DNA of 34,843 nt, taken from positions 1 to 34,843 of the forward strand of contig WTJV01000032.1 of NCBI GenBank assembly GCA_011524725.1, read 5' to 3'. The notes below the pieces were generated by a model. That model was given only the letters and a program-made list of their open reading frames with translations, was not told where the DNA came from and searched no databases. Within the stretch, counting starts at the first letter, position 1; every line of letters starts with the position of its first letter. The translations under genes and the position numbers were made by a program. Below are positions 25,554 through 34,534 of this stretch, piece by piece. The DNA is from Amoebophilaceae bacterium. GTDB taxonomy: Bacteria; Bacteroidota; Bacteroidia; Cytophagales; Amoebophilaceae.

Positions 25554-26534
25554 ATGATGAGAAAGATACAATTTAGGCAAGCCTTAGGAGAGGCAATGAG
25601 CGAGGAGATGCGACGAGATAGAAATATCTTTCTGATGGGTGAGGAAGTAGCCGAATATAACGGAGCTTACAAAGTCAGTCAGGGAATGCTTGACGAGTTT
25701 GGTCCTGATAGGGTTATCGATACCCCTATTTCCGAACTTGGCTTTGCTGGACTAGGTATTGGCGCAGCGATGAATGGGCTGAGGCCTATCATTGAATTCA
25801 TGACTTTCAACTTTTCACTGGTGGCTATCGACCAAGTCGTTAATTCTGCTGCCAAGATGATGTCCATGTCTGGTGGGCAGTTTCCTGTGCCTATGGTATT
25901 TCGTGGTCCTACTGGCAATGCAGGTATGCTGAGCTCCCAACACTCTCAGAGTTTCGAAAACTGGTATGCCAACTGTCCTGGCCTCAAAGTTGTTGTTCCG
26001 TCTACTCCCTACGATGCTAAAGGGCTCCTCAAAGCCGCTATTCGCGATGACGATCCAATTATTTTCATGGAGTCTGAGCTGATGTATGGCGATAAGGGCG
26101 AGGTACCGGAAGGTGAGTACTTATTACCTATTGGCAAAGCAATAGTAGCGCAAGAAGGCAAAGATGCCACACTCGTCTCCTTTGGGAAAATGATGAAAAT
26201 AGCCTGGGAAGCTGCCCAAGCTATGCAAGAACAAGGTATATCGGTGGAGCTAGTCGATATGCGAACAGTACGCCCCCTGGACTTAACTACTGTCATACAG
26301 TCTGTAAAAAAGACGCACCGTCTTGTCATTGTCGAAGAGGCCTGGCCATTAGGCTCCATTGCCTCAGAGATTGCCTATCAAGTGCAAAAGCATACCTTCG
26401 ATTATCTCGACGCTCCCATTCAGAAAATCAATAGCGAAGATGTACCCCTACCTTATGCCTCTACCCTGATTGAAGAAGTATTGCCCAATACTGGAAAGGT
26501 CGTACGTGCATTAAATGCCGTACTCTATCGCTAA
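25554..26534 (+). CDS. pdhB: Pyruvate dehydrogenase E1 component, beta subunit
   Basis: The thiamine-diphosphate-dependent E1 beta chain of the 2-oxoacid dehydrogenase complex, converting pyruvate to acetyl groups on lipoyl E2. The opening segment RQALGEAMSEEMRRDRNIFL and the TPP-linked MGEEVAEYNGAYKVSQGM are typical, followed by TPISELGFAGLGIGAA and the C-terminal transketolase-like domain starting near VAQEGKDATLVSFG. The frame is open from 25506, but ATG at 25554 (or the adjacent ATG at 25557) matches family starts. The alpha-subunit and E2 genes are not next to it, which is usual when pdhA and pdhB are split in Bacteroidota. It lies 95 bp after cdaA on the same strand. Confidence 0.93.
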   Translation: MMRKIQFRQALGEAMSEEMRRDRNIFLMGEEVAEYNGAYKVSQGMLDEFGPDRVIDTPISELGFAGLGIGAAMNGLRPIIEFMTFNFSLVAIDQVVNSAAKMMSMSGGQFPVPMVFRGPTGNAGMLSSQHSQSFENWYANCPGLKVVVPSTPYDAKGLLKAAIRDDDPIIFMESELMYGDKGEVPEGEYLLPIGKAIVAQEGKDATLVSFGKMMKIAWEAAQAMQEQGISVELVDMRTVRPLDLTTVIQSVKKTHRLVIVEEAWPLGSIASEIAYQVQKHTFDYLDAPIQKINSEDVPLPYASTLIEEVLPNTGKVVRALNAVLYR

Positions 26535-26695
26535 TTGCTGTAGTGCTGGTTGTGTATCCAGAAATTTCTGTTGTCTCGTGCTTACTACACAGGCTTTTTC
26601 AAATTGTACGGAACTTCTCAAGCATGCAAAGGTCGTGCGATAGAGTATTAGATTACTGTGGACCATACATGCATGCCACCTACATGCAACGGAGC

Positions 26696-27166
26696 TTAGA
26701 TAAGGGCCTTGCGTTTTAGAACGGTCTCTACAAACTTGATTTCGTGCTTACTATTGAAAATTTTGTAGGGAAGATGGATGATATGGGCCTTGGATATAAT
26801 CAATAAAAAATAATCTTTGCCTTGTGTGGCTCTTTTTACTTGCTCCCAGCCAATAGGCATGCCTTGTTTAGAGGTCAGTTGCATGATAATCTGTTGGCTG
26901 GATATTTCGTAGCGCAAACGTTCAAAGAGCGGCTGATTTTGTTCTAAGTAGGTAATGCCGTAGAACTGGATAAACCAAAACAGGAAGTAAAGCAATAATC
27001 CTATACTGGCTCCTAGAACAAACCAAATAGATCTGACAAAAAAAGTCCCACTCATAATGGCCGTAGCAATAAGAAATACCCACCATTGTTCTCTAATGAT
27101 GTTCCTGAGTCCGAGTTGTATGTAGGTATTGGTAGTTAGTTTGTACTTCTTGGTTCTGACAATCAT
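26696..27166 (-). CDS. YcxB-like membrane protein
   Basis: 156 residues with two membrane segments (WWVFLIATAIMSGTFFV and SIWFVLGASIGLLLYFLFW) followed by a soluble domain of the YcxB C-terminal type: YEISSQQIIMQLTSKQ, WEQVKRATQGKDYFLLIIS, then HIIHLPYKIF. The last motif, giving a short conserved phrase ending in a Pro and Lys/Arg, is characteristic. Function is unknown. ATG at 27166 is clear. It is convergent with pdhB (161 bp between) and divergent from tatA. Confidence 0.72.
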   Translation of the reverse strand: MIVRTKKYKLTTNTYIQLGLRNIIREQWWVFLIATAIMSGTFFVRSIWFVLGASIGLLLYFLFWFIQFYGITYLEQNQPLFERLRYEISSQQIIMQLTSKQGMPIGWEQVKRATQGKDYFLLIISKAHIIHLPYKIFNSKHEIKFVETVLKRKALI

Positions 27167-27433
27167 AGTTGCTCATTTAATTAATGTCTCTCTTGACACT
27201 TGCGTTCCGTGGCTCACAGCCGGCTCTTTGTGTTTCAGAATCTCTAATTTAGTGTATTTATCGAATTTTAGGAAAAAAATGCCATTGCTACCTTCTTAAG
27301 GACTGTTATTGAAGTAAGACGATAGTGATAGAACGTAACTTTACGCTAAAGCCTCACAATATTGGCTCTATTGGCATTATTCTCTAAATTTGTGTACGTT
27401 ACTGAATTCTTATGTTATCGGCTGCAATGTACT

Positions 27434-27634
27434 ATGTATACTTTTACTTTTATTAGAGGAATAGGGGGTGGAGAATTGCTCCTCATTTTCTTAGTCTTTC
27501 TCGTCCTGTTTGGTACTAAGCGGATCCCCGAGCTTGCTAGGGGACTTGGGAGAGGTATCCGTGAGTTTAGGAATGCTGCCAAAGAGGTCCAAGAAGATCT
27601 GGAAGATCGGCCTAGTGAAAAAAAGGATAAATAA
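27434..27634 (+). CDS. tatA: Sec-independent translocase subunit TatA
   Basis: A pore-forming subunit of the twin-arginine export system. The ATG at 27434 gives 66 residues: a short N-terminus, one membrane helix (GGELLLIFLVFLVLFGTKRI), the conserved FGTKRIPELARGLGRG hinge and amphipathic helix, and a charged tail. An open frame extends upstream to 27362, but it lacks family similarity, so the later ATG is used. tatC is not in this window. gatA begins 1 bp after the stop, so the two are probably cotranscribed. Confidence 0.92.
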   Translation: MYTFTFIRGIGGGELLLIFLVFLVLFGTKRIPELARGLGRGIREFRNAAKEVQEDLEDRPSEKKDK

Positions 27635-27635
27635 T

Positions 27636-29069
27636 TTGAACGAACTCCTTCCTTTTTCTCAACTACAGGCGTTACTGCAACGAGGAGATATTACTTGTCA
27701 GGATATCGTCGAACAATGTTTGCATAACATCACCCAAGGAGCTCATCTCAACGCCTTTTTGCGTGTCTATGCTGAAGAAGCCAAGCAAAACGCTACTTCT
27801 ATAGATCAAAAGTGTCGAGAATCCTCTCCGTTACCGCTCACTGGCCTCATTGTAGGGCTCAAAGACTTGCTATGCTACCAGGATCATCCTGTACAAGCAG
27901 CAAGTAAGATTCTAGAAGGATTTATCTCGCAGTTCAGTGCTACAGCAGTACAGCGACTTGTAGCTAAAGATGCTATCGTTATTGGCCACCAGAATTGTGA
28001 TCAGTTTGGCATGGGCTCTTCTAATGAAAACTCTGCCTTTGGTCCGGTACGCAATGCACTGGACGCGACCAGGGTCGCTGGTGGTTCCTCTGGTGGATCG
28101 GCTGTAGCAGTGCAAGCCCACATGTGCCATGTATCACTGGGTACCGACACAGGAGGCTCTGTTAGGCAGCCCGCTGCCTTTTGTGGATTAGTCGGACTCA
28201 AGCCTACCTATGGTAGAATTTCCCGCCATGGGCTAATCGCTTATGCCTCTTCCTTTGACACTATTGGTATCTTGGCACAAGATGTTCAAGCTTGCGCTAC
28301 TGTTTTAGAGACAATCGCAGGCCCCGATGCTTTTGATGGTACTGTATCTCAACGGCCTGTACCTACTTACACCAAACTGCTATCGTTACATGGTAAAGTC
28401 AAAGTAGCCTACCTACCTACCACGTTAACGCATGCTGCTCTGCAACCATCGATCAGAAAGAAAACCCAGGCGGCACTCGATAAGCTGCGTCAGGATGGGC
28501 ATCAGGTGGAGGCTGTGGACTTTTCACTACTGGCGTATGCGTTGCCTGCCTACTATGTCTTGGTCAATGCTGAAGCTAGTTCCAACCTGGCGCGCTTTGA
28601 TGGTGTGCGATATGGCTACCGGAACGCTGAAGGCACTGCTGTAGCAGATATGTACCGTAAAACACGTACCCAAGGTTTTGGTCAAGAAGTACAGCGGAGA
28701 ATACTGACAGGAACTTTTGTGTTAAGTGCTGACTACTATGATGCCTGGTATATAAAAGCACAAAAAGTAAGAAGACTGATTAAGGAACAGCTGGAAGTTA
28801 TTTTGGCTGATTACGACTTCATCGTACTGCCTACTACTCCTACTACAGCTTTCAAGATTGGCGAATATACTCAGGATCCGCTGTCTATGTATCTGGCAGA
28901 TCTGTACACGGTTATAGCATCCCTTGCTGGCGTACCTGCTATTTCTATTCCTAATGGTACTGACAGCCAGGGTTTGCCTATCGGATTACAAGCGATAGCC
29001 CCTGCTTTTGGGGAGGCTAAGTTGTTGGCTTTTTCTAATTACTTCGCTGCGTTGGTCAAAGATGCGTGA
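27636..29069 (+). CDS. gatA: Asp/Glu-tRNA amidotransferase subunit A
   Basis: The glutaminase subunit of GatCAB, which turns Glu-tRNA(Gln) or Asp-tRNA(Asn) into the amidated form. The amidase triad is complete: Lys76 in IVGLKDLLC, cis-Ser151 in AGGSSGGSA, and nucleophile Ser175 in DTGGSVRQPA. The 477 residues are normal. The start is TTG at 27636, directly after the tatA stop; the longer upstream frame runs through tatA in another frame, and no ATG is near. The C-terminal LPTTPTTAFKIGE and GLPIGLQAIAPAFGE are typical. gatB and gatC are not here. Confidence 0.95.
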   Translation: MNELLPFSQLQALLQRGDITCQDIVEQCLHNITQGAHLNAFLRVYAEEAKQNATSIDQKCRESSPLPLTGLIVGLKDLLCYQDHPVQAASKILEGFISQFSATAVQRLVAKDAIVIGHQNCDQFGMGSSNENSAFGPVRNALDATRVAGGSSGGSAVAVQAHMCHVSLGTDTGGSVRQPAAFCGLVGLKPTYGRISRHGLIAYASSFDTIGILAQDVQACATVLETIAGPDAFDGTVSQRPVPTYTKLLSLHGKVKVAYLPTTLTHAALQPSIRKKTQAALDKLRQDGHQVEAVDFSLLAYALPAYYVLVNAEASSNLARFDGVRYGYRNAEGTAVADMYRKTRTQGFGQEVQRRILTGTFVLSADYYDAWYIKAQKVRRLIKEQLEVILADYDFIVLPTTPTTAFKIGEYTQDPLSMYLADLYTVIASLAGVPAISIPNGTDSQGLPIGLQAIAPAFGEAKLLAFSNYFAALVKDA

Positions 29070-29126
29070 CAATTGCATACCGCTGTCCGTTTCTATAAAA
29101 CCTGGGTGCACCATATAGCTATTTTC

Positions 29127-30350
29127 TCAGCGAAACTGGATAGCCCGGATCGGCCTGGTTCTGGAAATTATCGCAATAGAGACGATCGACACGATAGTTA
29201 TCGTCATCAGAATAAGAAGATTGAGGCCCAAGATTGCACTCCAATCCCAAGTAATCGGCATATAATTGATGTAATAGTAGGTAGGATCTAGCGAGATGAG
29301 TCTGCTATACCACTGCAGTGCACATAGCCCTATACCCACTAAATTGCCCCAAAATATTCCCTGACCCACGGTGTACAGACTATTCCAAAGCATGACGCGC
29401 CGTATCTGCCTATGAGAAGCGCCTAGGAGCTTCAAGATCCCCATCATCGATGTTCTCTCCATCATCTGAATGAGCGTTATGGCAGTCAAGTTGGACACAA
29501 CAACAAGTATGATAAGAACCATAAATATCAGTGCGTTTTTCCGTATAATGGATAACCAGTCGAAAATAGCAGCATACTTACTGGCTGTTGTCTTGACTTC
29601 CCAACCACGGTCCAGCCAGGCCGATAGCTGGTCGACCGCTTCCTGTGTTTGCTGAAGGTTATGCAAAAAAATCTCATAGCCCCCTACTAGGTTGCTGGGC
29701 CAGTTGTTGAGTCTTTGAATAAGTCTTAAATCGCAAAAGGCTAGCTTTTCGTCTAATTCTGCAATATGCGTGTTATATAGCCCCACCACGCGAAGCTTCC
29801 TATATCGGGGAGGGTATTGTACTATACAGGCAATGACTTCCTCACCTACTTGCACACGTAGTCTATTGGCTGTTTGTGTACTTAGCACAATACTATGATG
29901 ATAATCGTGATGGGTTAAATCAATAAATTGGCCTGCGGTTAAGTAAGCGATTAGGTTGTCGTGCGTTGCTTCAGGGTCTAAGCCTTTGCACACAACGCCT
30001 TCCACATCGTCTTCTGTCTTGAGCAACAAAGTCTTATAACCAAAAGTTTTGGCAGCTTTGATAGTACTGGAGGGAGCTTGCCTCAATTCTTCTAGCCTGT
30101 ATTTCTCTAGCGAAGCCTCTTCATAAGACCTGTTTGGGGGGTATGGGGTCACTTGTAAGTGGCCACTAAAGCTAGTTAGCTTTAGCTCAATATTCTTCTG
30201 AAATCCCTGCATGGTCAAGAAAGTAATGAGCGTAGTGGCGAGACCTAGCGCTACACTAATGATTCCTATTTTGCCAACAATTTGGGTAAAAGCCTCCTTG
30301 GGCGCTTTGTAGAGACGGCGAGCAATGATATAAGAGGTATATAGTCGCAA
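29127..30350 (-). CDS. FtsX/LolC/E-type ABC transporter permease
   Basis: 407 residues in the MacB/FtsX/LolE arrangement: an N-terminal membrane helix (ISVALGLATTLITFL), a large periplasmic domain (about residues 55-270), then three C-terminal helices starting at FMVLIILVVVSNLTAI. The segment MERTSMMGILKLLGASHRQI is the cytoplasmic coupling region typical of LolC/E. A role in moving lipoproteins from the inner membrane is likely and fits lnt in this window, but MacB-type export is possible; the ATPase gene is not adjacent. The start is TTG at 30350; no ATG is available before the first helix. It is convergent with gatA, 57 bp apart. Confidence 0.85.
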   Translation of the reverse strand: MRLYTSYIIARRLYKAPKEAFTQIVGKIGIISVALGLATTLITFLTMQGFQKNIELKLTSFSGHLQVTPYPPNRSYEEASLEKYRLEELRQAPSSTIKAAKTFGYKTLLLKTEDDVEGVVCKGLDPEATHDNLIAYLTAGQFIDLTHHDYHHSIVLSTQTANRLRVQVGEEVIACIVQYPPRYRKLRVVGLYNTHIAELDEKLAFCDLRLIQRLNNWPSNLVGGYEIFLHNLQQTQEAVDQLSAWLDRGWEVKTTASKYAAIFDWLSIIRKNALIFMVLIILVVVSNLTAITLIQMMERTSMMGILKLLGASHRQIRRVMLWNSLYTVGQGIFWGNLVGIGLCALQWYSRLISLDPTYYYINYMPITWDWSAILGLNLLILMTITIVSIVSIAIISRTRPIRAIQFR

Positions 30351-30522
30351 TGTTGCTTGTTAAGTTTAGAAGGTCTACCTCGAATATGTGCACAGCAAAT
30401 TACACAACTCCCCCTTAACTGTGTCTATCTACTATCTATTTCCTTGGTCGGCAAGGCCTACTCTTTATCCTTGTAGTACAGAAAGGAGAACAAACAAAAA
30501 TCAGTCGCTGCGATTCTTCCAG

Positions 30523-30777
30523 CTAAAATTCTTGTTTCCGGGGTAGAACACCTACATTAGATTTCTTAACACGCGCTCCACCAAGGCGGCTACTTCTTGC
30601 GGTACGTATATGTGATTCCCGTTTAAGGGCCCGCCTAGGGGATTGTGTATCTCTCTTGGCTGGTCGCATCAGGCGCCAAGAAAGGCACTGTCTGAGCACA
30701 CCTCCGTCCGGTGTGCGAGGTATCGTCTCGCCGGAAGGGTTTGCCCTCACCGGCGAGGCGATCCTCATTTTCTGCAA
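30523..30777 (-). ncRNA. GC-rich block of strong hairpins, candidate structured RNA (strand uncertain)
   Basis: The gap 30351-31000 has no convincing protein gene, but this part is GC-rich and dense in stems. ATCGTCTCGCCGG (30722-30734) pairs with CCGGCGAGGCGAT (30750-30762) with an inner AGGG/CCCT. GCACACC (30696-30702) pairs with GGTGTGC (30710-30716). CTCTCTTGGC (30651-30660) pairs with GCCAAGAAAG (30675-30684) in 9 of 10 positions. CCAAGGCGG (30581-30589) pairs with CCGCCTAGG (30631-30639) in 8 of 9. An arginine-rich 84-codon minus-strand frame covers the block but looks like translated structured RNA. I could not match RNase P, tmRNA, SRP or 6S landmarks on either strand. The minus strand is a guess. 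Confidence 0.35.
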
Positions 30778-30873
30778 AGTTCTGGAGGGGAATTACACTT
30801 TTCTTGCGTTTTTTGCTAGTCTTTTTTAGATAAAATTTGGGTAAAAATCTTACTGCACACGTTATCATTGATG

Positions 30874-30894
30874 AAAAATCCCTTTCTTAAGGGG
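30874..30894 (-). terminator. Possible intrinsic terminator after mutS
   Basis: On the minus strand CCCTT-AAGA-AAGGG is followed by ATTTTT, about 110 bp past the mutS stop. The stem is only 5 bp, so confidence is modest. Confidence 0.35.
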
Positions 30895-30906
30895 CAACTA
30901 CCTAGT

Positions 30907-30995
30907 TTATTCTTCATTATGAGTCTGCTTTAGGGTGATATAGAATTCTCACTTTTGGGGGGACCAAAATTCGGGGAGAAGGCCAATCGCAACAA
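30907..30995. repeat. Dispersed repeat, copy 1 (insertion-sequence-end-like)
   Basis: The sequence from TTTATTCTTCATTAT through GTGATATAGAATTCTCACTT to GGGGAGAAGGCCAAT aligns with 34534-34620 at roughly four of five positions with one small gap. It lies between the mutS stop and the putative terminator. Both copies are non-coding today. The pattern suggests remnants of the end of a transposable element. Confidence 0.6.
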
Positions 30996-31000
30996 GGGCC

Positions 31001-33625
31001 TTATGTGCTTTGGTTGAGTAACGCTTTCAATTCACTCAGTTTAAGTAATGCTTCCACAGGCGACAGGGTGTTTATATCTAGTGTATTGATAAGCTGCTTG
31101 ATTTTAGTCAACGAAGGGTCAGCCTCAAAGAAGGAGAGTTGATAGTTGTCTGCAGGAATATCCTGTATCTTCTTCTGATACTGTTGGCGCGATTTATCTT
31201 GCTCTAGATAGCGCATGAGCTCATGAGCACGGCGCACTACCTGTACGGGCATACCGGCCATCTGGGCCACATGAATACCAAAGCTGTGCGCGCTGCCTCC
31301 TGCTCTAAGCTGGCGCAAAAAGAGCACCTTGTTATTGACCTCTTTGACGGCAACATTAAAATTTTTTACTCGGGCTAGCTCGTCTTCCAGTTGATTGAGT
31401 TCATGATAATGAGTGGCAAATAGTGTCTTGGCGCAGCATTTAGGATGATTGTGCAAGTATTCTACAATAGCCCAAGCAATCGATATGCCATCATAGGTAC
31501 TTGTACCGCGACCAATTTCATCCATGAGAATCAAACTTCGATCGCTCAGATTGTGCATGATACTAGCCGTTTCAGTCATCTCCATCATAAAGGTCGATTC
31601 TCCTCCAGCCAGGTTATCTGAAGCACCCACACGGGTAAAAATCTTATCTACTAGGCCAATAGTAGCGCTTTCAGCAGGAACAAAAGCACCTATCTGCGCC
31701 ATAAGAACAATCAAGGCAACCTGTCGGAGCAACGCTGACTTACCCGCCATATTCGGACCTGTAATGATGATGATTTGTTGCGCTTTATTATCTAGGTAAA
31801 TGTCATTAGGAACATAACTTACATCGAGAGGAAGTTGCTGTTCAATAACAGGGTGCCTACCTGCTTGAATAGCAATCGTCTTGTCTTCGTTGACAATAGG
31901 CTTGACGTAATGGTGCTTCCTAGCCTCTTGCGCAAAAGAAAGGTAGCAATCTAGTTGTGCAAGTACCCGTGCATTTTGTTGAATCTGTGGCACAAACTCT
32001 GCGGCACTGCTAACTAGCTCTTGGTAGAGCTTTTGCTCCAATACAGCGAGTTTTTCCTCTGCATGGAGAATTTTTTCTTCATAGTGCTGTAATTCCTCGG
32101 TAACATAACGCTCTGCATTCACCAAAGTCTGCTTACGAATCCAGTGGGAAGGCACTTTGGATTTATGGGCATGGGTAACTTCAAGGTAATAGCCAAAGAC
32201 TTTGTTGTAAGCAACCTTTAACGAAGGGATACCCGTTTGCTTACTTTCTTTTTGTTGTATTTGAATGAGGTAATCTTTACCCTTATGGGCAATTTCTCTT
32301 AACTGATCGAGCTCCTCATGAAGGCCTGCTTTTATCAAGCCTCCTTGGTTGGTGACTAGAGGAGGATTCTCCTGGAGTGTCTTTTCAATTTTGTCTAGTA
32401 GATAATCGCAGCAGTACAGTTGCTCGCCAAGTTTGAGTAGCAGCTCATGGGCACTAGATTGAAGCTGATGCTGAATGGGGGCTATCTGATAAAGTGCCTT
32501 TTTCAAAGCCAATAGTTCTCTGGGATTCACCCTGCCGACAGCAACTTTAGAAATAAGACGCTCCAAGTCTCCCATTTGCTTAAGCGCCTGAAAAATATTT
32601 TGCCACAACGTAGGATCTTTTACCAACACTTCCACTGTGTCGAGTCGCCTATGAATAGTATGAATGTCTTTGAGCGGCAAAACAATCCATTTTTTCATTA
32701 AACGAGCACCCATGGGCGTTACGGTCCGATCTAGCACATCAATGAGGGAGACTCCTTCTTCTTGCTGGGGGTACAACAGCTCTAAGTCTTTGATGGTAAA
32801 TCTATCTAACCACACGTACTTATCCTCTTCTATCCTAGCGATAGAGGCGATGTGTTTTATCTCTTTATGTTCTGTTTCCTCTAAGTAGCGTAGTATGGCA
32901 CCTGCAGCAACAATACCCGTAGAGAGCTTCTCGATGCCAAATCCTTTGAGTGAGGAAGTACCAAAATGCTTATTGAGTACTTCATAAGCATAGTCAAAGT
33001 GGTAGATCCACTCCTCTAGGCAATGGCTGTTACACTGGTCTTTGAACAGTTCTTGGAAACTGGTCTGTTGCTTTTTACTCAAAATGATTTCGGAAGGCTT
33101 GAAACTCTGGATAAGCTTATCTACATAAGCAGCTGATCCTTGGGCCACTAGAAACTCACCCGTAGACACGTCTAACAGCGAAATACCTAGTCTATCTTTA
33201 TCGAAGTACAGCGACGCCAGGTAGTTATTGGTTTTTCGGTCCAAAACCTGGTCATTGAAAGCAAGGCCAGGCGTGACTAGTTCGGTGACGCCCCGTTTGA
33301 CAATACCCTTGACTAACTTAGGGTCTTCGAGCTGATCGCAAATGGCCACACGGTGGCCTGCTTTAACGAGTTTAGGGAGGTAAGTATCTAATGCATGATG
33401 CGGAAAGCCAGCTAGCTCAACAGATGCCGCACCGCCGTTCGATCGCTTAGTCAAGACGATATCTAGAATCTTGCTGGCCTTGATAGCATCCTCGCCAAAA
33501 GCCTCGTAAAAGTCCCCTACCCTAAAAAGCAATAAAGCACCAGGGTATCGGCCTTTGACCTGATTGTACTGCCGCATTAGCGGGGTTTCTCGGCGCTTAG
33601 CAGCAGATTTAGCCTGAGTATTCAT
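31001..33625 (-). CDS. mutS: DNA mismatch repair protein MutS
   Basis: Recognises mismatches and loops and recruits the repair machinery. The mismatch-reading Phe-x-Glu motif is in LLFRVGDFYEAFGEDA near the N-terminus. The ATPase domain has Walker A GPNMAGKSALLRQ, and Walker B with signature in DEIGRGTSTYDGISIAW, followed by FATHYHEL. The frame is open from an ATG at 33688. ATG at 33625 is preferred because the next residues (MNTQAKSAAKRRETPLMRQY) lead directly into the family start and give 874 residues, a normal length. The C-terminal tail is present. mutL is not in the window. It is divergent from the TrmH-family gene. Confidence 0.95.
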   Translation of the reverse strand: MNTQAKSAAKRRETPLMRQYNQVKGRYPGALLLFRVGDFYEAFGEDAIKASKILDIVLTKRSNGGAASVELAGFPHHALDTYLPKLVKAGHRVAICDQLEDPKLVKGIVKRGVTELVTPGLAFNDQVLDRKTNNYLASLYFDKDRLGISLLDVSTGEFLVAQGSAAYVDKLIQSFKPSEIILSKKQQTSFQELFKDQCNSHCLEEWIYHFDYAYEVLNKHFGTSSLKGFGIEKLSTGIVAAGAILRYLEETEHKEIKHIASIARIEEDKYVWLDRFTIKDLELLYPQQEEGVSLIDVLDRTVTPMGARLMKKWIVLPLKDIHTIHRRLDTVEVLVKDPTLWQNIFQALKQMGDLERLISKVAVGRVNPRELLALKKALYQIAPIQHQLQSSAHELLLKLGEQLYCCDYLLDKIEKTLQENPPLVTNQGGLIKAGLHEELDQLREIAHKGKDYLIQIQQKESKQTGIPSLKVAYNKVFGYYLEVTHAHKSKVPSHWIRKQTLVNAERYVTEELQHYEEKILHAEEKLAVLEQKLYQELVSSAAEFVPQIQQNARVLAQLDCYLSFAQEARKHHYVKPIVNEDKTIAIQAGRHPVIEQQLPLDVSYVPNDIYLDNKAQQIIIITGPNMAGKSALLRQVALIVLMAQIGAFVPAESATIGLVDKIFTRVGASDNLAGGESTFMMEMTETASIMHNLSDRSLILMDEIGRGTSTYDGISIAWAIVEYLHNHPKCCAKTLFATHYHELNQLEDELARVKNFNVAVKEVNNKVLFLRQLRAGGSAHSFGIHVAQMAGMPVQVVRRAHELMRYLEQDKSRQQYQKKIQDIPADNYQLSFFEADPSLTKIKQLINTLDINTLSPVEALLKLSELKALLNQST

Positions 33626-33782
33626 CTTAGACTGGTGTTGCATGTAAGATATATTGATATGACTACAATTGGAAGTACTGCTGTGCATTCACAGACATTG
33701 TGCCAGCTACGAATGTACATTGTAACCGACTAGCTAAGACAACTAACTTGATCTATTACCTACTAGTTATACCGAAAACACG

Positions 33783-34310
33783 ATGAGAAAGTTAAAAGTA
33801 CATGAGCTATCACGCTTGTCACCTGAAGAATTCCAAGTTAGCCAAAAGACACCTTTAGTGATGGTACTAGACAACGTACGCAGTATGCATAATGTAGGTG
33901 CCGCTTTTCGCATCGCCGATGCTTTCTTGATAGAGAAGCTCTATTTGTGTGGTATTACGGCCACCCCACCCCACCGAGAGATTCATAAAACAGCCCTGGG
34001 TGCTGAAGGGCACGTTACTTGGGCGTATACCAAGGATATATTACCGCTTGTCAAACGTCTTAAAACAGAAGGCTACCACATCGTGGCTATAGAGCAAACA
34101 AATACTAGCCAGTCATTATACACAGCTAGCCATCTAGCTAGGCAGAAGTGCGCCGTCGTATTTGGCCACGAAGTATTGGGCATTCAAGAAGAAGTACTGG
34201 CCGCTTGTGACACTTGCCTAGAAATTCCTCAACGTGGCGTAAAACACTCACTGAATGTATCAGTAAGTATGGGCATAGTGGTGTGGGAGTTGACACGAAG
34301 GGCGAGATAG
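33783..34310 (+). CDS. SpoU/TrmH-family RNA 2'-O-methyltransferase
   Basis: 175 residues, a SPOUT methyltransferase domain with little N-terminal extension. Motif 1 is in LDNVRSMHNVGAAFRIAD, motif 2 in VVFGHEVLGI and motif 3 in HSLNVSVSMGIVVWEL. The substrate, tRNA or rRNA, cannot be told from this sequence. It is the second family member in the window besides rlmB but lacks the substrate-binding domain seen there. ATG at 33783. The start lies 157 bp from the chosen mutS start on the other strand. Confidence 0.9.
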   Translation: MRKLKVHELSRLSPEEFQVSQKTPLVMVLDNVRSMHNVGAAFRIADAFLIEKLYLCGITATPPHREIHKTALGAEGHVTWAYTKDILPLVKRLKTEGYHIVAIEQTNTSQSLYTASHLARQKCAVVFGHEVLGIQEEVLAACDTCLEIPQRGVKHSLNVSVSMGIVVWELTRRAR

Positions 34311-34493
34311 ATTGGTAACGTCAGGAGTCAATGATTGGCCTAATCTCAGAAGAGGAATCATGGAATAGAGAACAGTGACAATCCGAAGATCACCACCATC
34401 TCTTAGGCTATACAGGAAAATAGACAGCATTCATAGCACAAATGAATCTACAAATAGGCATATTAAATAGATAATCAATGTAAATTATAAATT

Positions 34494-34534
34494 AGGGGCT
34501 GTCGTAGATTAGGTGCTAATCTACGACAGCCCCT
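34494..34534. repeat. Perfect 19-bp hairpin, insertion-sequence-end-like or terminator
   Basis: AGGGGCTGTCGTAGATTAG (34494-34512) and its exact reverse complement (34516-34534) are separated by GTG and followed by TTATTTTT. It can act as a very strong intrinsic terminator, about 180 bp beyond the TrmH-family gene. The sequence GGGGCTGTCGTAGATTA also has the look of terminal repeats of IS5-like elements, and a degraded related end (TTACTACAGCCCT) lies at 34615-34627 in the same orientation as the right arm. Confidence 0.6.

Noticed and set aside
30577-30583. TCCACCA on the plus strand, resembling a tRNA or tmRNA 3' end
   Set aside because: No T-arm sequence (GGTTCGA type) or acceptor partner lies at the right distance, so it is a chance match.
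30635-30868. 77-codon minus-strand frame MITCAVRFLPKF...
   Set aside because: It overlaps the structured block in a second frame, with low-complexity Lys/Arg stretches and no family resemblance.
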